Assembly: GCF_000004075.3 (NCBI RefSeq)
Contig: NC_026660.2
Coordinates: 24,927,498 to 24,991,497, forward strand
DNA: 64,000 nucleotides
Source: Cucumis sativus
Lineage: Eukaryota; Streptophyta; Magnoliopsida; Cucurbitales; Cucurbitaceae
Reading direction: 5' to 3'
The translations under genes were made by a program, and so were the position numbers. The notes beneath the pieces were generated by a model. That model was not told the origin of the DNA, did no database searches, and saw only the letters and a list, made by a program, of their open reading frames with translations. Shown one piece after another: positions 39,607-51,713 of the stretch. Numbering within the stretch: position 1 is the first letter of the stretch; every line of letters begins with the position of its first letter.

Positions 39607-41200
39607 GATAGCTCTTAAAAGTGGAAATGATGTATGTATATTGATAACCATTTCAAAATTTTCTTTTTATCCTTCGAAATCAATTCAAACGATAGATTTG
39701 GGGTGAAAATTAAGTTTCATAAATAATATGGTTGAGAGAGTTGCTCTCCGTAATGTTGAAAATCCATACGTGAGGCCAACCATAAAGAAAATTAGAAGGC
39801 ATCATAAGGAAATGTACAACCCGTAAAAGAAAAGTCAGAGTAACTTCAAGTTTCGAATAGCTAGTGATTATATATAAACGCTTAACTACCCTCATACCGT
39901 TGGAGTAACATATCACTACATATGTATGTAAGAATATAAGTATATTATAAATAGCCATATCAACGGCTCCAAAAAAAGAAAGAAAAAGGAAAGAAGGGTA
40001 TTCTTAGCTAAACTATATACTTTAACACTAATTTATAATAAACTTCTATATATGCCTTTTAAATAAAATTTTGATCTAACTTGAATTCTTATTATTATCT
40101 TTTAGTTTCTATACATGTTGTTGTTAAATTAGATAGAAGGTAGAATCATTCATCATTATTCTGTGTACTACTAGGTGCTCAAAATATCATAAAACATTTT
40201 ATACCAAAATGACATTTCAAAATATATAGATATGATGGAGTAGAATATTTAATAATGAAGGATTTAAAATGATATATATATAAAATATAGTTTGAAAGTT
40301 TCGAAATTCCTATAAGATATGATCCACACCTAACACCTCTAATCCCCACCATCATAACATATTATATATTAGAAACTTTATAAAGCATCGAGTTGGGATT
40401 GGATCCGGCCAACTCAAGTTTCAATAGCGAAATTAAAAAAACAAATGAAATTGAAGCAATGAAAAGTAGAAAATAGTTTGCTTGATAAATGAGATGTGTA
40501 TTAAGTATGAATAAAATTGGTTGGTCATCCATAAAAAAATGGTAGTATTCATATTTTATTTACCTTAATTAGTTGGTCTTCTTTTATTTTTTTCCCCTAA
40601 AGTCAATGCATGCAAAGTAAGTTAGCTTAATGTTTATTAAATATTCAAATTTCAGATTGCTTGGATAACCCTATAAGGCTATAACACTTTCTTTTTTTAA
40701 TTTATAGTCAAATAATTATAGAATATAACCATTGTTGAACTAAAATTCATTAAATTTATGAATTACATAAGCCAACTTGGAAGATCATTAAGCTAGATGT
40801 GTGTTTATTCTTATTGTTGTTACCTAGTTGAAATTATATATATTTGAAGCTACACTATTAAAATTTTAAAATAAAATATAATGTGAACATAAAATGCAGT
40901 TCAAGTGCAAAAGGTAATATGTAGATTAGAGACTTTTAAAATTTAGGTAAATAAAAGAAATGAAAATTAAAAAGGCTTGATTTAATACACCATTCTCAAA
41001 GTTTATTTTTCTTGTTGTCATCTAGATTTCCAAAATAACAATTTATTATATGAGATAAAAGAAGGATTAAATATGAGCCGTGGGATTGAGATTGGGGAAG
41101 GTTAAAACGCAGCGTTGGGTGATGGTGGTAAGAGAATTGTAATTGGTGTATGTATGGCTTCATACTTCATAGGACGACCTAACTTACACGTTGTTATCCC
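39607..41200. other. AT-rich intergenic spacer upstream of the RMA-like gene
   Basis: No gene or RNA was recognised. The last 150 bp form the probable promoter of the RING gene; no canonical TATA box is evident and the leader is rich in CTT repeats near 41275-41310. Confidence 0.5.
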
Positions 41201-41432
41201 TCGACTAAGAAATATAGAAAATCTAAAAAATAAACAAATCCCTTCAAGTTGAATCCTTCGTATCCTCTTCATCTTCATCTTTTTCTTCTTCTTCTTCTTC
41301 TTCCTCCCATTCTACTCTCTTCTACGCCTTTCTTTAATCTCTCTACCTTCTCAATTCCACGGATTCCTGTTTTTCATCCCCACCAACAACCATTCTCCTT
41401 TCTAACCCTTTCCCATTCTCTTTCTCTCACAG

Positions 41433-41686
41433 GTCCGTTCACTCTCTTCTCTTTATTAATTTCCGTTTTGTTTCATTCCTTTCTGATTCCGATTTTGGGG
41501 CTTTTTTCTCCCTGATTTTATTCTTTCTTTCTTTCTTTCTTTATTTTTTTACAATCATCGGATTTTTTGTTGCGGCTTCTTTTGCTTGATCTTGATGTGA
41601 ACTTGTGTTGAATCTTATTTTCATTTTGTTTTGTTTTGCGATTTGTGGTGATTAATAGCTGCTGATATTTTGTGGGGTTCACTCAG
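41433..41686 (+). other. 5'UTR intron of the RMA-like gene
   Basis: A donor (ctcacag|gtccgttc) follows a CT-rich leader and an acceptor (ttcactcag|aaATG) lies two bases before the start codon. This 254-bp leader intron fits the gene structure of many plant RING genes. The open frame at 41249-41515 covers the leader and is low-complexity. Confidence 0.55.
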
Positions 41687-41688
41687 AA

Positions 41689-42378
41689 ATGGCGAATGAG
41701 TTTGGTGAATCAACGAGTATGCCACATCAAAACCCATCTTGCTCTACTAATAGTGATACTACTAATAATAATGATACTGGTGATTTTGAATGCAATATTT
41801 GCTTTGAGTTAGCTCAAGACCCGATTATTACTCTTTGTGGTCATCTCTTTTGCTGGCCTTGTTTATATAGATGGCTGCATCATCACTCACAATGTCAAGA
41901 ATGTCCTGTTTGTAAGGCTCTTATTCAAGAGGAAAAGTTGGTTCCTCTTTATGGTAGGGGTAAAATACCATCTGATCCAAGATTAAATACATATCCTGGT
42001 CTTGATATTCCAAATCGTCCTGCTGGTCAAAGGCCTCAAACGGCACCACCTCCGGTTCCTAACAATTTTCCGAACTATGGATTTGGATTCGCTGGTGGCT
42101 TTATGCCAATGGCATCGGCAAGAATTGGCAATTTCACTTTAGCTACTGCTTTTGGTGGTCTGATCCCATCTTTATTCAATATCCAGTTTCATGGATTTCC
42201 TGATGCTACTGTTTATGGAACTACTTCTGGTTACCCTTATGCATTCAACACCTTTCATGGAGGTCATGGTCACCATTTTCCGCAACCGTCCACTCGAGGT
42301 CAGCATGCTGATAACGTACTGAAAAACCTTCTTTTACTTGTTGGTGTATTTGTAATTCTTGCCTTGCTCTGGTGGTAG
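41689..42378 (+). CDS. RMA/RNF5-type membrane-anchored RING E3 ubiquitin ligase
   Basis: The 229-residue product is a tail-anchored E3 ligase of the RMA (RNF5/RNF185) group, which sits in the endoplasmic reticulum membrane and takes part in ER-associated degradation. An N-terminal Ser/Thr/Asn-rich stretch is followed by a C3HC4 RING with all ligands in place: Cys35, Cys38, Cys50, His52, Cys55, Cys58, Cys72 and Cys75 (CNICFELAQDPIITLCGHLF). The typical LVPLYGRG follows at 84-91. The middle is Pro/Gly/Phe-rich, and a C-terminal hydrophobic span (LLLLVGVFVILALLWW, 214-229) forms the anchor with no lumenal tail. It is encoded in one exon after a 5'UTR intron. A likely poly(A) signal AATAAA is near 42621. 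Which of the plant RMA1-3 paralogues it matches is not settled. Confidence 0.93.
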   Translation: MANEFGESTSMPHQNPSCSTNSDTTNNNDTGDFECNICFELAQDPIITLCGHLFCWPCLYRWLHHHSQCQECPVCKALIQEEKLVPLYGRGKIPSDPRLNTYPGLDIPNRPAGQRPQTAPPPVPNNFPNYGFGFAGGFMPMASARIGNFTLATAFGGLIPSLFNIQFHGFPDATVYGTTSGYPYAFNTFHGGHGHHFPQPSTRGQHADNVLKNLLLLVGVFVILALLWW

Positions 42379-42696
42379 AAGATAATGTTTGACTTCAATG
42401 GAAATTACACAAGTGTAGAGATTTTCATTCAGTGCTTATGAAGTAGCTTAGCTGATACTGTGATCATATATATGTGTGTATGCTTGATAATACTTACTGT
42501 GAGTTTTCCATCAATTCGTGTTATTGATGTCCCAAAGGACTTCTGGTTGTTGCTTTCTTTTGCACAAACCAGCTCTCTTATTCACATCTTGCTACTGGAA
42601 ACTTCTTTACCCAAACAGTAATAAAGTGAAATTTTTGCTATTTTGTTCATGTTAAGTTCGTTTGCTATTTTACTGGATTGCGGGTTGTTGGATGAA

Positions 42697-42793
42697 TCTA
42701 TTTTGATGTAGTGAAAGTTGCAAATACTACATCAAAATAGACTATATCTATTAAAGTCTATCACTCAGATTTTGCAATATTTGCAACTTTTCT
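42697..42793. repeat. Foldback element downstream of the RMA-like gene
   Basis: Exact 16-bp arms tctattttgatgtagt (42697-42712) and actacatcaaaataga (42726-42741) enclose a 13-base loop gaaagttgcaaat. The loop sequence is itself repeated in inverted form just beyond (atttgcaacttttc near 42780-42793), so two alternative hairpins can form. The words agtctatcactc/atagact are reminiscent of short foldback repeats in cucurbit genomes. It lies about 75 bp past the likely poly(A) signal. Confidence 0.8.
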
Positions 42794-42799
42794 TTACAT

Positions 42800-45700
42800 T
42801 TCATTATTAGTCTTAAAAGTTTTGCTCATCACAATTACTCCTTAATGTAACGTTAAGTTTGCTAGGCAACTTGGTGGTTTTCTGTCATGTTGAAGTTCAG
42901 ACTGCTGTTGAGTTCTGTAGAGTTCCTTGATTGCTTTGTTCTTGACCATCTTTCCGTTTGTTAGGTTTGATTTTTGTTGTGATCTACTAGCTTTTAGTTT
43001 AGACTAAAGCTTGGTTTGATGTGCTAGAATTCATTTAACTTTGCATTTGAGATTGAACTTTACTTCAAATCTGAAATCAGAATTTGGAATGAGAGAAATC
43101 AATGAAACATAGGTGCTATTGGTTTTTAGTATACAGAGGTAATGCATTGGAGATTGGTCTGGCTTCTGTACAATGATTAGAGATGAATTAACAAAATCTA
43201 CATGTTCTTCAGTTCATAAACTTTCAATTTTATTTTCAAGTGGTTCTAGAACTTTAACAAATTTAGTACTCTCAATTCTGTGATCAATGGAGCTCCAAAT
43301 TTCAAGTTATGTCTAATGTAAGTCATATATATATTTGGAATAAATTTTGTGACGAACTATGAAGACTTCATATCTATCATATCTTGAACGTGTGGGAAAG
43401 TTATTTGAGACAAAAAGATAGTTGGGAGATTTATGAAGTTATCTTAATCAAGATTGAGAATGTGCCAACATGTTGCCTCAAGAAAATTGGTAAGGAACTA
43501 CGAATTTTCTTTAACCAACTAATTATCTTTACTAAAACATTTCATTATCGCAAAACTAATCAACTTTTTGACTTCCACCTTTATGATTAATAGAAAAAAT
43601 TAAATACATGATTAAATTTATTATCAAGTCACGCTTATTTCCTAAGTCAAGTACATTTATTATTGATGTCAACTAATGAGGAAAATAATATAGCACTTTT
43701 GCCTTTCAAATATATAATAATAAAATTAGTGAATATTTTGGCAAATAATTTCGATCAATATACTTTAAATTTCTTAATTCGTTTTAATTAGAATTTAATT
43801 TCAGTTTTAATTTGTCGAATATGATACTTGCTTCACTAGTGTTCTTGAAATATTCCATTTTAGTTCCTTCCACATTCAACATCTTAGACTAAGAAATATT
43901 CACTGGGCCGTGGGCTCATTTTCGGGCTTGCCTGTCCAATTTGCTTCCTTTTTTAATTTATGAAATAAAATCAATATTTAGAAGTATAACCTAATTTGAA
44001 ATCATTTTCTTTTAGAGTATTAGATTATCTCCAAAAAATATATATATATATATATTAATAAATAAGTTTAGTGAATATTTTTTTTTCTTTCAATTATTTG
44101 TTGAATAAATTAAATAACTTAATTTATGAAAAAACAATCTATTGAAAGGCTATTAGCATTAGTTCATACATTTCTACCGTGCAAATTTCAATTTTAATTT
44201 TCTAATTATGTTTGGAATGATTTAAACCTAATCAGTTTATTAAGATTTGTTATAAGAAAATCCATACGATCCTTTTAGTGTTTGGTTCTACACTTTTAAA
44301 ATGGTTTTGTACCATCGAAAGTAATTTTCCATGCCTTAGAAGAAATGTTTAAAATTGATTTTTTAGAATAAGTGTTTTGAGGTAAATTGTTTAATTATAA
44401 TTTATTTAGTAAAAGTGTTTATAAATCATGTTTGATATTTGGTTCAAAAGTGATTTAATTTTAATTAAATATGTTTGCAAACGATTGATATTTATTTTCA
44501 AAGGTAATTCTAGAATCATGGGATTACTAGAAAAAAAAACATTACATTTTAGATTGAAAAAAAAAATAAAGGAAAAAGACAATAATAAGACAAAAAAATT
44601 CCAAAAAAATCAATTATTTTTTAATTATATCTCATAAAATCTAAAATTTTACTACATTTCATAAATAATTTCATTTGTTTACCATTTATAATGATTAGTA
44701 TCCTAAAAGAAAGTATTTGAAATGATTTTAGCAAAAACAATTTCAATCATTTATAAATAAATCCATCTAACATTAACAATCAGTCATGATCAAATAAAGG
44801 AATATATAAAATGCACATCAATTTGTAATTTGAACATAATTGAAAAACTAAAGGCTTTAGAAGTACTTTCATAGATACGTATAGTATAGTTCTTTTTATT
44901 AAAAAAAAAAAGAGGACAAAAAATGAATTGTTCTATTCACATAAAATGATCGTAACACTCTTTTCTTTGGTACAAATATGAAAGCAATAAAAAGCAATAG
45001 TAGAAGGGGAAAACAACTTCAAATATTGGAATTGTTTGAAGTACAATTCTTTCTCCCATTTAATGTCCTTTTTTTTCTTCCTTTGTTTTTGTGGCTTTTT
45101 CTTCTTTTATGCAATGGTTGTTTTTAAGGTACAATTTGTGTACACCACACAACTTAGAAGATTGAATGATAAATAGTCACCAAAGTACGTTATTTTCTGT
45201 GTATAATAATTTTAAGTTATTTCTTACTAGTTAAATGAATTTAATACAATGGTAATTAAAATGATCTTTTTTTATATAAATTAATTAAAAATTTATGAAG
45301 AAAAGTAATAAAAAGTGAATTGAAATGTTGAAACCATTATAAATGAGTCAAACACTTAGAAAGCGAAACGTCTTTGATTTAAAATGTAACGAGTGAACCG
45401 ACATTTTTTTTTTTTTTTTTATATAAAAAAATTATTAGTATGGTTAAATGGTATTAAATAAAATGAGATAAAAAGAGAAAAAAGAAATCAGAAAAATGTG
45501 GATGAGATGAATATAGACACACCGTAGGGCCTTATAAATTTGGAACAATATGGGATTTCTATGCCAAAAACATGCCGTGTGATGAATGTGTGGAATAATC
45601 TACTCTTTCTATTAAATGTAACAATATCATTACATCATTCCCCACCTCTATATTCACCACCATATTCAATATACTATTTTTATTTCATAAATATTACTGT

Positions 45701-48700
45701 AAGGGTAAGGATGTATATGGAATAGATCAATGATATATGGTTCTAATTCTACGATCATTAATTGGTTATTGGTTGAGTTAATAATTGGGTGCAATAATTT
45801 TAGATGAGAAATGTGAATATATAATTAGATGATAGATGAGTAATTGGGGAAAATAATGAGTAGGGGATTTGAGCATGTGAGGCACATGGTTTTGTTTAAT
45901 GAGAGTCTAAAAATAATGGGGGGAAGTGTGTTTTGTTATTACACTCCCACACTCTCTCTTCAAACCCAAACAACCCTTTTCTAATCACATCTCTCTTCAC
46001 TCTTCTTTATTATTTGGTAGTCATCAACTATTTTGTTACTTTTCTAGTATATAAATATGAAAAAAAAAATTGGATGTTTTTTAGATGGTATATAGGTTGT
46101 GTAACTTAAATAATTATCCTCTTTTACAAAAATGGACTAGTATATATATGTTTTTACTATAAAGAATACATGGTTGCATTATGAATAATGAAAAATACGA
46201 TAAAGTAGTTTGAAGAAGACAAAAAAAGGATTATTTTGGTACATTAAGGCAGGCAGTAGGATCGAAATGGATGAAGGAAAGCAATGTAGTAAATTATAGA
46301 AGAAATAATAAAATTGATTTTATACTAAAAATGGGGTGATAAAGTTATTTTTATTGGTATGGTAATAAATTGAAGTTGTTGAATGGATCACAAGTAAGAG
46401 AAGGAAAAGTATGAGTTATTCAACCTTCCCTCTAATCTTTTTTTGAATGTCACTTTCTATTCTTTTATCATTATAATTAATTTCAGTATCAATTGGCTTT
46501 GATTATTGAATCTAGAAATAAGAAAACTCAATTAATGTAAAAATAGATTAAATTAGAAATGGTAAGATAATAAAGATTGTATAGTGTATAAAATAATTTA
46601 AAAAAATAGAGTAAAGAAAAAGAAAAGAAGAATGATGGAGTTTGTATAATGTGGAAGAGCAAAAGGAAGGAGGAGGAGGTAGGGCATGTGGCTCCCACGT
46701 GGATAGCCAGGTAAAGAAGAGATGGGCCCAGGAAAAGTTAGATATGGCCATTTTTGTCAAAGGGAAATGAAAGAAGAGGAAGAAGGATCAAACTAAACTA
46801 AGGGATGTGCCCTCGAAATCAATGCTCTTCTCCTAACATCTCCTCTCACTTCACTCCACATTTAATGCTATACCCTAAATATCCGGAATAAACCAATGAA
46901 TCCAACACTCCTATTTCCCCCCCACTATTTTCTCTTTTTTTATTTACCTTTTTTTCCCTATCATATCTAAATAATATATGAAATTGTTCATTTATATAAG
47001 GAAATCTTAATAATTTAATAAATTAAAAAAAAAGTTAAATATCCATGCAAAATTTACAAACTAAACCCTTCAACAATTTTGTTTATTATGAAATTAAGAT
47101 ATGTACTCTTTGTTGTCATAAATTATAACCTTGAAATACTCAATATAGCAATAAAAATAAAGCAGTATCTACAAATTTAAATCTCAATCAATCAGTAGAC
47201 TAGTTAATTATAGACAAATCTCTAAAAAAAGTCATTTTGATTAATTGAAAACGTTATGTTACCGTTTATAGGAATATATAAAAATGTAATATAACTAATA
47301 AATATATAATAATTTCTACAAATCTCTAAAAAGGGTAATTTAAGCCATTGAAAACATAAAGTTTGCTAATTGTTTAAGCGTGAGGATAAGGCATTTATTA
47401 CAAATTTTAAAGTTAATGTACAATCATTTACTCCAAGTTTATTGATTTTATTTAATGAGTGAAATAAAAGCCGAAGTCAAATTAGAATTTAATTCAAGAG
47501 AATGGTAAAAAATATAATGTTGTCTATAATAAAATAGTAGTGCCAAAAAAGGAAAGAAAATAAAATTGAAGAACAGAGCTAGAGATGGGATAGATCTTAC
47601 TCATATAGGTATTTTAGTTTAAATTTTCCCTTCTTTTTTCAGAAAAATAACAATTTGAGTTATTACTATTTGTAACTCAGTATCTAATAGTACACTTGGG
47701 GAAAAAAGGAAAATTTGAAATTATTATTCAAATTAACGACGTTTAAAAATGATTTAAACTTTAATCGTCATTTCGAGTGGATAATAATACGTGAACATTT
47801 TTATTTTATATAAGAATAAGAGTTTAATAATCACTTAATTACATGGATGAATCGAAGTTATACTTCAAAATATGTATTTATCAAATAAACATTATAGGTA
47901 AATTAATAAATCAAATGATCAAAATAGTTATTTTTTAAAACCGCAGCGAGTAGTTTAAAATTTTATAGATGAAAATAGCTTTTCAAACAAGGAATATTAG
48001 TTATATATATTTGCAATTATCTACCTCTAACAATTGAAACAAAATAACGTTAAAGAAGAGGAAGAAAAGTGTACAAAATGGAATGCGAAGTTAACTAAAT
48101 TTGCACAGAGAAATACTTTTTCCTTTGGAAAAGTAGCCAATCTTTTTTTTTATATAATAATAGAGTTAATGTCACTTACATTTTTTAAATTGTAAAAATA
48201 GCAAATTACCGTTCGATAACATCAATTATTAGTCATATTTGTCAAATTTACCATATGAAAAAAAAAAGAGGTTATGAACTGTTTTTTTCTTCTAATTTTT
48301 TGTCATCTAATGTAATTTCTTTTTTATTTTATAGGATCAAACTTTTAAATAGATGTTTCTATTTTTTTTAATTTTTATTATTTCAAATACAAATATTTAA
48401 TGTTTGGACCATTTGAATTATATTATTGTATAATAAAAAGTAATGTTTAGAAGGGATTTTAAAATATTTAATGACTTAAAATTAAATTAATATTTAACTT
48501 GATGGTTTTCACATTATCTTTATTTCATCAAAATTGATTATAAATGATTAAAGTGAGATAGATTTTATGTGATTTGAAGATCACTCAAGAGAGTACCTTT
48601 GAAATAAAAACAAATTGCATCTAAGAAAAATCTAACTTTAGATAACAATATAAGTGAGTTGATACAACTATATTTAAGGGAATTTAGACTATATCCAAAT

Positions 48701-49660
48701 AATATTGGGAAAAACACATATTATATAGTTCTGGTATTGCTAATAATATATGTATCAAAAGAAGAATTGAAGTTGGGTTTTTTTGTACGTGGATGGCTCA
48801 ACGAGAGAGAGACCTCGTCTCAATCATTTACTTTAATATATTAATAATAAACAAGTAAACAGAAAGAGAATGCATTACCTAAATAAAGCCAAATTTTGTG
48901 ACAAACCAAAATACACATTAAACAATGAATACATCATATTTGTGATCACTACCTTCATTTTGATATTATTTAGTTTATCTTTTTATATCCTTCAGCTAAT
49001 TTCCTTTTTATTGTTTTCACTATAATCATGGATAAGACAATTTCTGTTAAGAGTTATTTTCAACAGATTATAATAATAAATAATAATATAGTCAATTATG
49101 ATTAAGCTATGTACAAGAAAAATTGGTTTATTTTTAATATGAAGATTTTGGGTGTAGGAAGACCATATTAGCCTTTGAAATTTGATGTCAAAATGTCACC
49201 AGCTGTCTTCAATTACGCTATCTTTTCTTTTTTCTTCTTTAAATTAATTTTAGATTTAATTATTTCAACCCTTTCAATGCCTACTTTACAGAGAAGAGAG
49301 AACCCAATGATTGAGAAATTAAAATTCAGAATTCATTTTATTAGCAGAAAATGTATATTATGTTAAATAGCACTTTGGCCCTTACACTTACACCAACCTT
49401 CTAAATCAAAATTTTGAAACCATATATATCAAATTGAAAGGATTTACTGGATCTTGAATTGGAACTAAATTCAAATTAAAAGTGTGGAATATATTACAAA
49501 TCTAAAAAATCAATTAAGAATTGTAAAATTTAGAAACTTATTAAAGGTGATTTGGAGCATATTAAAAAGTTATTATATGGCACTAAAAATGTAAAACAAA
49601 GAGTTATTTCTTGTTTTTATTTTAGAGAAATAATGATTTGAACTAAAATGAAAGGAAGAG
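42800..49660. other. AT-rich intergenic spacer, 6.9 kb
   Basis: No gene could be supported. Local features are a TGGGCC/TGGGCT patch near 43910-43945, (TA)n at about 44038-44058, a T-run near 45404-45420, and two promoter-like pyrimidine-rich stretches at about 45940-46010 and 46640-46930, the second with a G-box (cccacgtgga near 46694). Most of the rest is low-complexity A/T. Confidence 0.5.
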
Positions 49661-49667
49661 AGACACA

Positions 49668-49677
49668 TATAAATATA
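49668..49677 (+). promoter_or_regulatory. Probable TATA box of the GATL gene
   Basis: TATAAATATA lies about 200 bp upstream of the start codon, suggesting transcription from near 49700 and a CT-rich leader of about 175 bases. Confidence 0.45.
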
Positions 49678-49874
49678 TTGTAAAAGAGAAAAATAAAGAA
49701 AGGGGTTGGTCGAGAGGGCAACGTGGGTGTGTGTTGAATTGAACTTGAAAGCGACGCAGAAACCGCGGCAGTGTTTCTCTCTTTCGCAATTCATTCATTT
49801 ATATCTCTTTTTCCCTCTTTCACTTTTCTTTAACTATTTTCAATCATTTCTAAACTCTCTTCTTCTCCGGCAAT

Positions 49875-50930
49875 ATGCCCCGTCCTCCTCCCTTCTCCGA
49901 CCATCACCCTCTCCTCTTCATCTTCCTCTTCCCCTTCCTCCTCCTCCTCCTCCTCTCTCCCTCCTCCTCCGCCTTCAAGTTCAAAGAAGCTCCTGAATTC
50001 TACAACTCACCCAACTGTATCTCCATTCCTTCTTCGCCTGATCACCTCCTCTGTTCCGATCAGGCCGTCCATGTGGCTATGACTCTTGACGCCGCTTATC
50101 TCCGTGGCTCAATGGCTGCCATTCTCTCCGTTCTTCAACACTCCTCTTGCCCACAAAACATTATCTTTCATTTTCTCTCCTCTGCCTCCACCGACACTCA
50201 CTCCCTCCGTTTCACCATCGCTAACTCCTTCCCTTATCTCAAATTCCATGTCTACCCATTCGACGCCGCCGCCGTTGCCGGATTAATCTCCACTTCCATC
50301 CGTTCTGCTCTCGATTCCCCTCTCAATTACGCTCGCAACTACTTGGCTTCCTTAATCCCTCACTGTGTCAAACGCGTTGTCTATTTGGACTCCGATTTGA
50401 TCCTCGTCGATGACATTGCTAAACTTGCTGCTACCCCACTTGGGGAAACCGCCGTTCTTGCCGCCCCGGAGTATTGCAACGCTAATTTGACATCCTATTT
50501 CACACCCACTTTCTGGTCCAACCCTTCTCTGTCTTTCACCTTCGCCGGACGGAATGCTTGTTATTTCAACACTGGAGTTATGGTCATAGATCTCCAACGT
50601 TGGCGCGCCGGCGACTACACCGCTAAAATCATTGAGTGGATGGAGCTCCAGAAACGAATGCGGATCTACGAGCTCGGGTCTCTCCCTCCATTTCTCCTTG
50701 TTTTTGCTGGGTATATAGCTCCGGTGGATCACCGGTGGAACCAGCACGGCCTTGGTGGTGATAACTTCAGAGGACTATGCCGGAATTTGCACCCCGGTCC
50801 GGTGAGTCTCTTGCATTGGAGTGGAAAAGGGAAACCGTGGGTTCGGCTTGACTCGAACCGGCCTTGTCCACTTGACGCTCTTTGGGCTCCTTATGATCTT
50901 TTACAAACACCCTTTGCACTTGAATCTTAG
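49875..50930 (+). CDS. Galacturonosyltransferase-like (GATL) family GT8 glycosyltransferase
   Basis: The 351-residue type II membrane protein belongs to glycosyltransferase family 8, GATL clade. GATLs act in the Golgi in pectin and xylan synthesis; individual donor and acceptor specificities are mostly unproven. A Leu-rich signal anchor spans about 13-30, with little stem. Catalytic-domain hallmarks are [18 protein letters not shown] near 65-82, [11 protein letters not shown] at 148-158, the metal-binding DSD motif in [13 protein letters not shown] (Asp172, Asp174), [17 protein letters not shown] at 228-243, and the C-terminal [10 protein letters not shown] at 313-322. The gene has no intron, as is usual for GATLs. 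The ATG is the first in frame and precedes the anchor directly. A tandem of CTC/CTT codons makes the anchor DNA repetitive. Exact GATL number is not assigned. Confidence 0.94.
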   Translation: MPRPPPFSDHHPLLFIFLFPFLLLLLLSPSSSAFKFKEAPEFYNSPNCISIPSSPDHLLCSDQAVHVAMTLDAAYLRGSMAAILSVLQHSSCPQNIIFHFLSSASTDTHSLRFTIANSFPYLKFHVYPFDAAAVAGLISTSIRSALDSPLNYARNYLASLIPHCVKRVVYLDSDLILVDDIAKLAATPLGETAVLAAPEYCNANLTSYFTPTFWSNPSLSFTFAGRNACYFNTGVMVIDLQRWRAGDYTAKIIEWMELQKRMRIYELGSLPPFLLVFAGYIAPVDHRWNQHGLGGDNFRGLCRNLHPGPVSLLHWSGKGKPWVRLDSNRPCPLDALWAPYDLLQTPFALES

Positions 50931-51378
50931 TTTCAGAAAACAGGGGAATTACAAATTAAAATTACAGTTACAGTTACATCTTTGTTCATATGGTTTTTTT
51001 AGATTTAGATTAGAGGAGATTTAAGTATCGGTATCCCTCAATCTTGTCTATAAAGAGAGATTTTCCCACATCTTTGTTGTACGTTAATACAGAGAAAACA
51101 CCTTATTAACAAAAAGCTTCGTCTTCTTCATTATTATTATCAGTAGTAGTATTATTAGAGTTTCCTCTGTTTTTTCTGTCATTGAGATTTGCAGTTACTT
51201 GGAGAAGAAGAAAAGATATTGATGATAATGTTGATGAATCGTATTAATGGGAGTTTAAACGTAAATTTGTACTTATATTCTGTAATGTAACCGAAAAAAA
51301 TGAAGTGGGATTTGGCTGTAAAGTTGTTGTTCTAAGGATATTAAAAAGATATGAGAATCAAACTTGAGTTAACTGAAA

Positions 51379-51682
51379 TCAACGAGCTCTAATGGGGCTA
51401 TGGCTATGGCCAATTTCATCTGCTTCCAAAAGAGAAACCCATGATTTTTCTACCTTTTCTGGGGAAGATTCAGCAAGAACACAGAGATTAAACACAATTT
51501 CCGCCATACTTGGCCTTGACAGAGGTTCATCTTGTGTACAAGCCCTCGCCATTACTGCTAAGCTCAAAGCTCCCTCAATTGGGTAACAATCCTTTAATTT
51601 TGAGTCCATCCAATCTCTCAACTTGTCTTCTCTTCCTTCTTCATTATCTAGAACATCTCTTATCTCCTTACACAAATTCCCA

Positions 51683-51713
<31 letters not shown>

